A stretch of DNA of 45,319 nucleotides from an uncultured Sphingomonas sp. (lineage in GTDB: Bacteria > Pseudomonadota > Alphaproteobacteria > Sphingomonadales > Sphingomonadaceae). Positions 24,174-32,778 of the stretch are shown here, one piece after another. The stretch lies in NCBI RefSeq assembly GCF_913774285.1, contig NZ_CAJYHX010000011.1, positions 1-45,319 of the forward strand, given 5' to 3'. Numbering within the stretch: position 1 is the first letter of the stretch; every line of letters starts with the position of its first letter. The position numbers and the translations under genes are program-made. Under the pieces are notes generated by a model. The model ran no database searches. It had not been told where the DNA came from and saw only the letters and a program-made list of their open reading frames with translations.

Positions 24174-27100
24174 ATGTACAGCGAGCTCCAGGTCACCAGC
24201 CATTATTCCTTCCTGCGCGGTGCCTCCGCCCCTTCCGAGCTGTTCGAGGCGGCGGCGGCGTACGGCATGCCCGCGCTCGGCATCACCGATCACAACAGCG
24301 TCGGCGGGATCGTGCGCGGGCTGGTCGCGGCGGAAGAGACCGGCGTGCGGCTGGTCACCGGTTGCCGGCTGGATCTGACCGACGGCAGCGGCGTGCTGGT
24401 CTGGCCGGAGGATCTCGCCGCATGGTCGCGGCTCACGCGGCTGCTCAGCATCGGCAAGGCGCGGGCGGATGCGCAGCATGGCGAAAAGGGACAGTGCTTC
24501 CTCCATTGGGAAGACGTGGCCGGACATGCGGACGGCCTGGTTGCCGCGCTGGTGCCCGGCATGGCGGATGCCGGCGACCCGGCAGCGTTGCGCTGGATGT
24601 CGGATGTGTTCGGAGAGCGCGGCCATGTGACGCTCACCCGCCACCGTCGCCCGCAGGAGGCGGTGCGGCTGCACGCGCTCACCGAAGCGGCCGCCGCGCA
24701 TGGCCTCACCCCGCTCGCCACCGGCGACGTGCTCTATCACCACCCGGACCGGCGGATGCTGCACGATGTGATGACCGCGATCCGCCACACCACAACCGTG
24801 GACGATCTCGGCTTCCGCCGCGCCCGCAGCGCCGATCGGCACCTGAAGCCCCCGCACGAAATGGCGCGCCGCTTCGCCGCCTGGCCCGAGGCGCTGCAGG
24901 CGGTGGAAGCGGTGGTCGAGCGCTGCAGCTTCTCCCCACGCGAACTCGGCAAGCTCTATCGCTACCCGGACGAAGTGGTGATGTCCGGCCGCAGCCCGCA
25001 GGAGGCGCTGGCCAAGCTCGCCCGCGATGCGCTGGCCGCGAAATTCCCGGAGGGCCCGCCGCCCGCTTATGTGGAGCTGCTGGAGAAGGAGCTGACGCTG
25101 GTCGAGACGTTCGGCTACGCGCCCTATTTCCTCACCGTCCATTCGATCGTCCGCTTCGCCCGTGCGCAGGAGATACTGTGCCAAGGGCGGGGGAGCGCGG
25201 CCAATTCGCTGATCTGCTTCCTGCTCGGCATTACCTCGATTGATCCGGTGAAGCACAAATTGCTGTTCGAGCGGTTCCTTTCCGCAGACCGCAACGAGCC
25301 CCCCGATATCGATGTCGATTTCGAGCATGAGCGGCGCGAAGAAGTGATCCAGTGGATCTACGAGACCTATGGCGCGCGCCATGCTGCGCTCACCGCCGTG
25401 GTCAGTCGCTATCGTACCAGGGGTGCGGTGCGCGAGGTCGGCAAGGCGCTGGGGCTGCCCGAGGACGTGACCGCCGGGCTGGCGGGACAGGTGTGGGGCT
25501 GGTCCAACGAAGGGGTAAGCGAGGCCGATGCCGCCGCGCTCAACCTGGATGCGAGCGAACCGCGGCTGGCGCTGACGCTCGACCTCGCCCGCCAGCTGAT
25601 CGGCACGCCGCGGCACCGCTCGCAGCATCCCGGCGGCTTCGTGCTGGCCCAGGCCAATCTCGACGAGATCGTGCCGATCGAGCCCGCGGCGATGGTCGAC
25701 CGGCGGGTGATCGAATGGGAGAAGGACGATATCGAGACGCTCGGCCTGATGAAGGTCGATATTCTCGGGCTCGGCATGCTCGGCTGCATGCGGCGCGCGT
25801 TCGATCTGCTGGAGCAGCACAAGGGCATCAAGCTCACCCTGGCATCGGACGAGATGCAGAGGGACGACGAAGATACCTTCAAGATGATCCAGAAGGCCGA
25901 CACGCTTGGCACCTTCCAGATCGAGAGCCGCGCGCAGATGTCGATGCTGCCGCGGCTCAAGCCCAAGGAATTCTACGACCTCGTCATCCAGGTCGCGATC
26001 GTGCGCCCGGGGCCGATCCAGGGCGACATGGTCCATCCCTATCTTCGTCGGCGCGAGGGCAAGGAGGCGGTGGAATACCCCAGCGAGGAACTGAAGGACG
26101 TGCTCGACAAGACCTTCGGCGTGCCGCTGTTCCAGGAGCAGGCGATGAAGGTGGCGATCGTCGGCGCCGGGTTCGAGCCCGCCGAGGCCGATGCGCTGCG
26201 GCGGGCGATGGCGACCTTCAAGTCGACCGGCGGTGTCACGCACTTCAAGGAGAAGATGATCAGCGGGATGCTGAAGAAGGGCTACACCCAGGATTTCGCC
26301 GAACGCACCTTCAAGCAGATCGAGGGCTTCGGCAGCTATGGCTTTCCCGAGAGCCATGCGGCCAGCTTCGCCAAGATCGCCTATGCCTCAAGCTGGATGA
26401 AGTGCCACCATCCCGACATCTTCTGCGCGGCGCTGCTCAACGCCCAGCCGATGGGGTTCTACGCGCCGGCGCAAATCGTCCGCGATGCGCGCGAGCATGG
26501 GGTCGAGGTGCGCGCGGTGTGCATCAACGACAGCGACTGGGATACGCGCGTCCTACAATCCTCCCCGGAACGGGGAGGGGGGCCATGTGCGCCAGCACAT
26601 GGGGGAGGGGGGGCTCCACGCAGGCATCCCTTGCCGAGCTCCCCCTCCACCACCGCCTTCGGCGGCGGTCCCCCTCCCCGTGCCGGGGAGGATCTTGGGT
26701 TGCTTCCCCTCCGCCTCGGCATGCGGGTGGTGCAGGGCCTTTCCGCCCGCGATGCCGAGGCGATTCTCGCCGCCCGTGCCGAGCGGCCCTTCACCTCGAT
26801 CGAGGATGTCTGGCGCCGCGCCCGCGTCTCCCCCGCGGCGCTGACGAAGCTCGCCCAGGCCGATGGCTTCCGCGCCTTCGGCCAGGATCGCCGCCAGGCA
26901 CTCTGGGCGATCAAGGCACTCGACCAGGCGCCGCTGCCGCTGTTCGCGGGGATCGAAGGGCCGATCCAGGCGGCCGAGCCTGCGGTGTCGCTCACCCCGC
27001 TCAGCGCCGGGCGCGAGGTGGTGGAGGATTACCGCGCCACCCAGCTCAGCCTGCGCGCGCACCCGCTCCATTTCCTCCGCGGCACGCTCGACGCGCGGCG

Positions 27101-27584
27101 GATCCGGCCGTGCGGCGACCTCAAGACGCTGAAGGACGGCGCGCGGGTGGAGGTGGCGGGGATCGTCCTCGTCCGCCAGAAGCCCGGCAGCGCCAAGAGC
27201 ATCTTCCTGACGCTGGAGGACGAGACCGGCATCGCCAATGCGATCGTCTGGCCGGCGCGCTTCGCGCTCTACCGCCCGATCATCCTCGCCGCGCCGATGA
27301 TTGCCGTGCGGGGGCGGCTCCAGCGCGAGGGCGAGGTGCTGCACCTGATTGCCGAGACGATCACCGATCTGACCGAGCTGCTGCGCAGCGTCGGCGCCCG
27401 GGATCTGCCGCGGATGACGATGCCCGGCGACGGCGCGACGCATGGCGGCACGATCGACTCGCGCGACCGCAAGGTCACCCGCGCGACGGATCCCGCGCAC
27501 GCCTATCCCAAGCAGCGCACGCCCGAGAGCTGGCCGTCGCGGCGCGAGGACATCATTCCCATCAAGTCGCACGATTTCCACTGA
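24174..27584 (+). CDS. dnaE2: Error-prone DNA polymerase DnaE2
   Basis: This 1136-residue C-family polymerase performs translesion synthesis with ImuA and ImuB after DNA damage. An N-terminal PHP domain starts MYSELQVTSHYSFLRGAS and includes GITDHNSVGG. The polymerase catalytic aspartates lie in PPDIDVDF (about residues 376-383), with SRYRTRGAVREVGKALG after it. Fingers (about 560-790), a helix-hairpin-helix domain (about 845-900) and an OB fold (about 985-1060, VEVAGIVLVRQKPGSAKSIFLTLEDETG) follow. A loop between fingers and HhH (about residues 796-841) is made of an R3 palindromic repeat read in frame, roughly 40 residues more than usual. The ATG at 24174 lies 5 bases after the imuB stop. 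The stop shares a base with the next start (TGATG). It belongs to the LexA-controlled operon. Confidence 0.93.
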   Translation: MYSELQVTSHYSFLRGASAPSELFEAAAAYGMPALGITDHNSVGGIVRGLVAAEETGVRLVTGCRLDLTDGSGVLVWPEDLAAWSRLTRLLSIGKARADAQHGEKGQCFLHWEDVAGHADGLVAALVPGMADAGDPAALRWMSDVFGERGHVTLTRHRRPQEAVRLHALTEAAAAHGLTPLATGDVLYHHPDRRMLHDVMTAIRHTTTVDDLGFRRARSADRHLKPPHEMARRFAAWPEALQAVEAVVERCSFSPRELGKLYRYPDEVVMSGRSPQEALAKLARDALAAKFPEGPPPAYVELLEKELTLVETFGYAPYFLTVHSIVRFARAQEILCQGRGSAANSLICFLLGITSIDPVKHKLLFERFLSADRNEPPDIDVDFEHERREEVIQWIYETYGARHAALTAVVSRYRTRGAVREVGKALGLPEDVTAGLAGQVWGWSNEGVSEADAAALNLDASEPRLALTLDLARQLIGTPRHRSQHPGGFVLAQANLDEIVPIEPAAMVDRRVIEWEKDDIETLGLMKVDILGLGMLGCMRRAFDLLEQHKGIKLTLASDEMQRDDEDTFKMIQKADTLGTFQIESRAQMSMLPRLKPKEFYDLVIQVAIVRPGPIQGDMVHPYLRRREGKEAVEYPSEELKDVLDKTFGVPLFQEQAMKVAIVGAGFEPAEADALRRAMATFKSTGGVTHFKEKMISGMLKKGYTQDFAERTFKQIEGFGSYGFPESHAASFAKIAYASSWMKCHHPDIFCAALLNAQPMGFYAPAQIVRDAREHGVEVRAVCINDSDWDTRVLQSSPERGGGPCAPAHGGGGAPRRHPLPSSPSTTAFGGGPPPRAGEDLGLLPLRLGMRVVQGLSARDAEAILAARAERPFTSIEDVWRRARVSPAALTKLAQADGFRAFGQDRRQALWAIKALDQAPLPLFAGIEGPIQAAEPAVSLTPLSAGREVVEDYRATQLSLRAHPLHFLRGTLDARRIRPCGDLKTLKDGARVEVAGIVLVRQKPGSAKSIFLTLEDETGIANAIVWPARFALYRPIILAAPMIAVRGRLQREGEVLHLIAETITDLTELLRSVGARDLPRMTMPGDGATHGGTIDSRDRKVTRATDPAHAYPKQRTPESWPSRREDIIPIKSHDFH
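26558..26693. repeat. R3 palindromic repeat inside dnaE2
   Basis: The ends are perfectly inverted: ATCCTCCCCGG at the left and CCGGGGAGGAT at the right. Each arm is a small hairpin (CTCCCCGGAACGGGGAG and CTCCCCGTGCCGGGGAG). G- or C-rich tracts and further small palindromes (CCGCCTTCGGCGG) lie inside. About 136 bases are read through without a stop as part of DnaE2. The single hairpin between argG and rarD (15171-15205) has the same core. Confidence 0.85.
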
Positions 27585-28120
27585 TGTCCGCCATCGAACA
27601 CCGCTACTTCTTCGCCTTGCAGCCATCGCCGATGTGTCGCGGCATCGCCCGGCAACGGGATCAACTCGGGCCCGCCGAGCACCTTGTGTCGGATACCCGA
27701 CTTCATGCCACGCTCGCCATCACGGACGACTTCAAGCGCCCCTGTCCGCTTCTTGAAAGCGCGTTGCACTCAATTGGCGGGAGCATCGCGGCGGCGCCCA
27801 TTCCGATGCGCCTCGATCAACTTTCCGGGAGCAACGGCTCGATCGCGCTGCGTTCCAGTCGACGATGCCCGCCGCTTGCCGCACTGGCGGGCCCTCTTCA
27901 GCGGCGAATGGCCCGCGCCGGGTTCTTGCGGACGGAGTGGGTTTTTTGTCCGCACGTTACGCTGCTCTACCGTGCCGGAGTCCCATTTACCCGCGCGATT
28001 GATCCGATCTGCTGGACGGCGAACGACTTTGTGCTGATCCACAGCATCATCGGCGAACACCAGCATATTGAACTAGGCCGCTGGCCGCTCGTCGAACGGC
28101 AGGGCAGCCTCGCCTTCTGA
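27584..28120 (+). CDS. 2'-5' RNA ligase family protein (2H phosphoesterase)
   Basis: This 178-residue protein has the two HxTx motifs of the 2H phosphoesterase (LigT/ThpR) superfamily: HATL at residues 41-44 and HVTL at 124-127. Such enzymes open 2',3'-cyclic phosphates or form/cleave 2'-5' linkages in RNA, and their cellular role in bacteria is unclear. The fold order (Phe-Ala-Leu first strand, HxTL, then second HxTL and a final strand) is complete. The ATG at 27584 overlaps the dnaE2 stop by one base (TGATG), which suggests translational coupling to the SOS operon. By eye the codon use is less GC-rich at third positions than in neighbouring genes, which hints at a later arrival. It converges on the FAH-family gene 22 bases away. 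Confidence 0.85.
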   Translation: MSAIEHRYFFALQPSPMCRGIARQRDQLGPAEHLVSDTRLHATLAITDDFKRPCPLLESALHSIGGSIAAAPIPMRLDQLSGSNGSIALRSSRRCPPLAALAGPLQRRMARAGFLRTEWVFCPHVTLLYRAGVPFTRAIDPICWTANDFVLIHSIIGEHQHIELGRWPLVERQGSLAF

Positions 28121-28141
28121 CGCCGCCCCGCCGCTGGAAGG

Positions 28142-29149
28142 TCAGCCCGCCACCACCGTCTGCTCGATCGTACCGAAGATCGGGTGGTGCTTGTCGTCCT
28201 CCGCCCAGATGCGGATCGTGTCGCCGGCCTTGAGGAACGGCGTTTCGGCAGCACCCCGCAGGATCGTCTCGACGGTGCGCACCTCCGCGAGGCAGCAATA
28301 GCCGTTGCCGCCCTCGCCGATCGGCTTGCCCGGGCCGCCATCGGCGTCGCGGTTGGAGACGGTGCCCGATCCGAGGATCGTTCCCGCACCCAGCGCCCGC
28401 GTCTTGGCGGCGTGCGCGATCAGCGTGCCGAAGTCGAAGGTCATGTCCTCGCCGGCCGCGACGCGGCCAAACGGCTTGCCGTTGAGGTCGACCATCAGCG
28501 TGCGGTGGAGCTTGCCGTCCTGCCACCAGCCGCCCAGCGCGTCAGGCGTCACGAACACCGGCGAGAAGGCGCTGGCCGGCTTGGACTGGAAGAAGCCGAA
28601 GCCCTTGGCGAGTTCGCCTGGGATCAGGTTGCGCAGGGACACGTCGTTGGTGAGCCCCACCAGCCGAACCGCCGCCAGTGCCTCTTCGCGGCTCGCACCC
28701 AGCGGCACGTCGCCGGTGACGACGACGACTTCTGCCTCCAGATCGCAGCCCCAGCTTTCGTCCCTGAGCGGGATCGAGTCGCGCGGTCCCAGGAACCCGT
28801 CGGAGCCGCCCTGATACATCAGCGGATCCTGCCAGAAGCTCTCGGGCAGCTCCGCGCCGCGCGCCTGCCGCACCAGCGCGACATGGTTCACATAGGCCGA
28901 GCCGTCCGCCCATTGATAGGCGCGGGGCAGCGGCGCCGCCGCCTGCCGCTCGTGGAAGCGCATCATCGGGATGGTCTCATGCTCGAGATCGGTGGCGAGG
29001 TTGCGCAGATCGCCTTCCACCCGCTCCCAATCGTCGAGCGCGGCCTGCAGCGTGGGGGCGATATGGCTGGCATCGGCACACCAGGCGAGATCGTTCGAAA
29101 CGACGACGAGCTTGCCGTCGCGGCCCTGCTTGAGGCTGGCTAGTTTCAT
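28142..29149 (-). CDS. Fumarylacetoacetate hydrolase family protein
   Basis: This 335-residue protein belongs to the FAH family, which hydrolyses C-C bonds in diketo acids or performs related decarboxylation and isomerisation with a divalent metal. The metal-site glutamates are in WGCDLEAEVVVVTGDV. The conserved blocks VGLTNDVSLRNLIPGELAKGFGFFQSKP and GTLIAHAAKTRALGAGTILGSGTVSN are the usual FAH core. The N-terminal region (1-90) is a separate small domain, as in the roughly 330-residue bacterial fumarylacetoacetase-like enzymes. The ATG at 29149 follows AAGGAGA. It is a single gene, divergent from the hybrid histidine kinase. No tyrosine-catabolic neighbours are in the window, so the exact substrate is inferred only at family level. 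Confidence 0.85.
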   Translation of the reverse strand: MKLASLKQGRDGKLVVVSNDLAWCADASHIAPTLQAALDDWERVEGDLRNLATDLEHETIPMMRFHERQAAAPLPRAYQWADGSAYVNHVALVRQARGAELPESFWQDPLMYQGGSDGFLGPRDSIPLRDESWGCDLEAEVVVVTGDVPLGASREEALAAVRLVGLTNDVSLRNLIPGELAKGFGFFQSKPASAFSPVFVTPDALGGWWQDGKLHRTLMVDLNGKPFGRVAAGEDMTFDFGTLIAHAAKTRALGAGTILGSGTVSNRDADGGPGKPIGEGGNGYCCLAEVRTVETILRGAAETPFLKAGDTIRIWAEDDKHHPIFGTIEQTVVAG

Positions 29150-29255
29150 TTGACACCATCTCCTTCGGCGGTCGCTTTAGTGCAACTTCGCGGAACACGG
29201 AACCGTAACCCTTTGCTACGTATTTTGCCCAGTCGCATTGACTTCGGGGCGGGCC

Positions 29256-32200
29256 ATGATCAACGAATTGCACATGGCCGCGCCGCTTCGCTTTCTGGAT
29301 CATGGCGGCGACATGGCCGAACGCATCCGCGCGTTCGACTGGGCCAGCCATCCGTTCGGACCGCCGGAGACCTGGTGCGAGCCGCTGCGCATCACCGTGG
29401 ACATGCTGCTCGCCTCGCGCTTCCCCAAGGCGTTGTACTGGGGCCCCGACTTCCGGCTGCTGTACAACGATGCCTGGGCGCCTATTCCTGCCGATCGCCA
29501 TCCCTGGGCGCTCGGTCGTCCAGGCCGCGAGGTGTGGGCTGAAATCTGGGACGTGGTCGGCCCGCAGATGGAAGAGGTCGTCGCTACCGGGCGCGGCTTT
29601 GCCGTCTACGATCAGCTGCTGCGAATGGCGCGGGACGGCGTACTGCGCGACACTTGGTGGAACTACAGCTTCACGCCTGTCCGCGACGCGGAAGGCCGGG
29701 TGCTCGGCATTCTGAACCAGGGCAACGAAACCACGCGAGTCGTGCTTGCCGAGCGCGCCCAGCAGGCGGAACTGGCGCGACTGCAGGACTATTTCCAGCA
29801 GGCACCCGGCGCTGTGGCGCTGCTGGAGGGGCCGGAGCACCGCTTCGTGCTGGCCAACCCCGCCTATCTGGAGCTGGTGGGGCGCGAGGCGGTGGTGGGC
29901 CGATGCGTGGCAGAGGTGCTGCCGGAGGTGGTCGAGCAGGGCTATGTCGACGTGCTGGACCAGGTGTTTCGCAGCGGTACCGTCTATCGTGCGGTCAGCC
30001 GCGACGTGATGCTGCAGCGGCGACCCGGCGCGGAGCCGGAACGCCGGATCCTCGATTTTACCTTCCAGCCGGTGAAGGACGCTCGCGGCGCGAGCACCGG
30101 TGTCTTCATCGCCGCCAGCGACATTACCGAGCGTGCGGCCGCCGAGGAAGCCTTGCGGCACAGCGAGGAGCGCCTGCAGCTCGCGCTCAACGCCTCGACC
30201 GGCATCGGCACCTGGGACTGGACGGCGGAAAGCGGCCGGGTGACCGGCGACGAGCGCTTCGCCGCGCTGTTCGGTATCGATCCGGCGCGCGTCGCGCATG
30301 GCGGTGCCTTCGATGCGGTGCTCAACTTCATCCATCCGGACGATCGCGTGCGAATCGCCCAGGAGGTGCGCCAGTCGGTTGCCCATCGCGCGCCGCTGAA
30401 GCTGGAGTTCCGGGTGGTGCGGACCGATGGCGAGGTGCGCTGGCTGCTCACCCAGGGCCGCTGCATCTTTGATGCCGAGGGGCGCCCGGTGCGGTTCCCC
30501 GGCGTCAGCTTCGACATTACCGATCGCAAGCTGGCCGAGGAAGCTGCTCAGGGGGCGGCCGAGGACCTGCGCTCCGCCACCGAGGCGCAGTCTTTCCTGC
30601 ATGGCCTTGCCGAGCGCCAGCGCGCCCTCGATACGCCCGATGCGATCATGGAACTCACCGCCGCCGAACTGGGCGCGAAGCTGGGGCTTGCCCGCGTCGG
30701 CTTCTACCGGGTGGCCGGTGACGTGATCCATCTCGGTCCCTGCTGGACCGATGGCAGCCTGCCCAAATTCGCCGGCCAGTGGCGGCTGGATGCAGTGGCA
30801 CCGCTGGTCGAGCGCTATCGTCAGGGCCGCACCGTAACCTTTGACGATAGCAGCACCGAATTCCCGCATACCGAGCTGAGCAAGCTCTCGCCCTCGGCGA
30901 TCGGCGTGCCGTTGCTGCGCGGCGGGCAATGGGTGGCGACCTTCTACGCCAACGGCGCAGGCCCGCGGGCCTGGCAGCCCGACGAGATCGCGTTCGTCGA
31001 GACGGTGGTGGAAACCACCTGGGATTCGGTGGAGCGCGCGGATGCGGTGCTGGCGCTGCGGGAGAGCGAGGCGCAGTTCCGCGCGATCACCAATTCGATC
31101 GACCATATGGTCTGGTCGGCCGATGCCGAGGGCGCGGTCGATTACTATAACGATCGCTGGTACGACTATACGGGGGTGGAACGCGGTAGCACCGACGGCG
31201 ATGCGTGGGGCACGGTCCTCCATCCGGGCGACCAGCGGCGCGCGGCGGCCGCGTGGCAGCATTGCATCCGTACCGGCGACCTGTACCGCATCGAATATCG
31301 CCTGCGGCACCATAGCGGCATCTATCGCTGGGCCCTAGGCCGCGCGCAGCCGCTGCGGGACGAGACCGGGCGCATCGTCCGCTGGTTCGGCACGAGCACC
31401 GACATCCAGGACATCGTCGATGCGCGCGAAGTGCTTGCCCGTTCGCGCGAGGAACTCGAAGCCGCGGTGCGCGAACGAACCGAGCGGCTGATGGCCGCCG
31501 AGGCGCAGCTCCGCCAGGCGCAGAAGATGGAGGCGGTGGGCCAGCTGACCGGCGGCATCGCGCACGACTTCAACAACATGCTTGCGGTGGTGATCGGCGC
31601 GCTCGACCTGATGGAGCGCCGCGTTGCGCAGGGGCGGACGGATATCGATCGGTATCTCGTCGCCGCGCGGGACGGGGCGAGCCGTGCGGCGGCGCTCACC
31701 CAGCGACTGCTCGCCTTCTCGAGGCGCCAGCCGCTCGCGCCGACCGCCCTCGATGTGAACGACATGCTCGGCGGAATGATCGAGCTGCTGGTGCGCACGC
31801 TCGGCGAAGGCGTTGTCATCGAGACCCAGTTCGCCCGTCGGCTCGATCCGGTGGTGGCGGATCGCAACCAGCTCGAGAATGTCGTCCTCAACCTGGCGGT
31901 CAACGGTCGCGACGCAATGCCGGAGGGCGGCACGCTGACGATCGAGACCGAGCAGGTGGCGATCGGTGCCGAAGAGGCCGGTCGCTACGAAATCGCCGCG
32001 GGTGATTTCGTCGAGATCCGCATCCGCGATTCGGGGGTGGGCATGCCGGCCGAAGTCGCGGCGCGCGCCTTCGATCCGTTCTACACGACCAAGGGCGTCG
32101 GCAAGGGTACCGGGCTGGGGCTCAGCCAGGTGTTCGGCTTTGTCCGCCAATCGGGCGGGCACGTCACGATCGAAAGCGAGCCCGGCCACGGCACCTGCGT

Positions 32201-32636
32201 GCGGGTGCTGCTGCCGGCTCAGCCCGAGGCCGTACCCACGCCGGCGGCGAGCAGCATCGAGCGCGAACTTCCGCGGGGGCGACCCAGCGAGGTGGTCCTG
32301 GTCGTCGAGGACGAGGACCGGGTGCGCACCTATTCGGTCGAGGCATTGCGCGAGCTGGGCTATGGCGTGGTCTTCGCCCGCGACGGGATCGAGGCGCTGC
32401 GGCTGCTCGAGCGCGGGCAGAAGGTCTCGCTGCTGTTCAGCGACGTGGTGATGCCCGAGATGAGCGGCCGCGAGCTGGCGGCGCGGGTGCGCGAACGGAT
32501 GCCCGAGCTGAAGGTGCTGCTCACCAGCGGGTACGCTCCCGATTCGCCGGCGGCGCGCGAGGACGAGCACATCCTGCCCAAGCCGTTCGACATCGCCGCA
32601 CTCGCCATCGCGATCCGCGCTGCACTGGACGGTTGA
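29256..32636 (+). CDS. Hybrid sensor histidine kinase with multiple PAS domains, GAF and receiver
   Basis: This 1126-residue protein has no transmembrane helix, so it probably senses a cytoplasmic signal. Domain order: PAS-like 1 (about 20-165), PAS 2 (about 175-300), PAS 3 with PAC (about 305-435), GAF (about 450-605), PAS 4 with PAC (about 610-735), HisKA with phospho-acceptor His770 in GGIAHDFNNM, and HATPase (about 865-985, with NLAVNGRDAMP and TGLGLSQVFGF). A C-terminal receiver (about 1010-1126) has phospho-acceptor Asp1063 in LLFSDVVMPEMSG. The HisKA subtype and fused receiver resemble light/redox-type hybrid kinases, but PAS 1 to 4 lack an obvious LOV-type GRNCRFLQ motif. The ATG at 29256 follows a G-rich stretch. 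A TTG at 29238 and an ATG at 29274 are alternatives. No separate response regulator is adjacent. Confidence 0.9.
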   Translation: MINELHMAAPLRFLDHGGDMAERIRAFDWASHPFGPPETWCEPLRITVDMLLASRFPKALYWGPDFRLLYNDAWAPIPADRHPWALGRPGREVWAEIWDVVGPQMEEVVATGRGFAVYDQLLRMARDGVLRDTWWNYSFTPVRDAEGRVLGILNQGNETTRVVLAERAQQAELARLQDYFQQAPGAVALLEGPEHRFVLANPAYLELVGREAVVGRCVAEVLPEVVEQGYVDVLDQVFRSGTVYRAVSRDVMLQRRPGAEPERRILDFTFQPVKDARGASTGVFIAASDITERAAAEEALRHSEERLQLALNASTGIGTWDWTAESGRVTGDERFAALFGIDPARVAHGGAFDAVLNFIHPDDRVRIAQEVRQSVAHRAPLKLEFRVVRTDGEVRWLLTQGRCIFDAEGRPVRFPGVSFDITDRKLAEEAAQGAAEDLRSATEAQSFLHGLAERQRALDTPDAIMELTAAELGAKLGLARVGFYRVAGDVIHLGPCWTDGSLPKFAGQWRLDAVAPLVERYRQGRTVTFDDSSTEFPHTELSKLSPSAIGVPLLRGGQWVATFYANGAGPRAWQPDEIAFVETVVETTWDSVERADAVLALRESEAQFRAITNSIDHMVWSADAEGAVDYYNDRWYDYTGVERGSTDGDAWGTVLHPGDQRRAAAAWQHCIRTGDLYRIEYRLRHHSGIYRWALGRAQPLRDETGRIVRWFGTSTDIQDIVDAREVLARSREELEAAVRERTERLMAAEAQLRQAQKMEAVGQLTGGIAHDFNNMLAVVIGALDLMERRVAQGRTDIDRYLVAARDGASRAAALTQRLLAFSRRQPLAPTALDVNDMLGGMIELLVRTLGEGVVIETQFARRLDPVVADRNQLENVVLNLAVNGRDAMPEGGTLTIETEQVAIGAEEAGRYEIAAGDFVEIRIRDSGVGMPAEVAARAFDPFYTTKGVGKGTGLGLSQVFGFVRQSGGHVTIESEPGHGTCVRVLLPAQPEAVPTPAASSIERELPRGRPSEVVLVVEDEDRVRTYSVEALRELGYGVVFARDGIEALRLLERGQKVSLLFSDVVMPEMSGRELAARVRERMPELKVLLTSGYAPDSPAAREDEHILPKPFDIAALAIAIRAALDG

Positions 32637-32778
32637 CGGCAGGAAAGGCTTGACCTTCGGGCGTGCGTTCGCCATTCGCGCCGCGGCTTCGGGCGATGCG
32701 TCCGGTTGACCAGTCCCTGCCGCCGAGTCCTGTCGAAGGGCGGCCAGGGTCCGCCCGGCAGGCGGAGGACGTGTATCC

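Noticed and set aside
24087..26357. A 756-codon minus-strand open frame opposite dnaE2.
   Set aside because: It mirrors the polymerase codons; His/Arg/Gln-rich translation with no motif.
29187..29217. EcfG-type promoter before the hybrid kinase (GGAAC twice, then CGTA).
   Set aside because: The spacing from the second GGAAC to CGTA is 15 bases and the -10 is CGTA not CGTT. The first GGAAC is too far away.
28977..31313. A 778-codon minus-strand open frame opposite the hybrid kinase.
   Set aside because: It is a shadow of the kinase and the FAH gene, with atypical composition and no recognisable domain.
32637..32778. A promoter or small gene between the kinase and purA.
   Set aside because: TTGACC occurs twice, but no matching -10 at 16-18 bases was found and no short frame with a ribosome binding site is seen.
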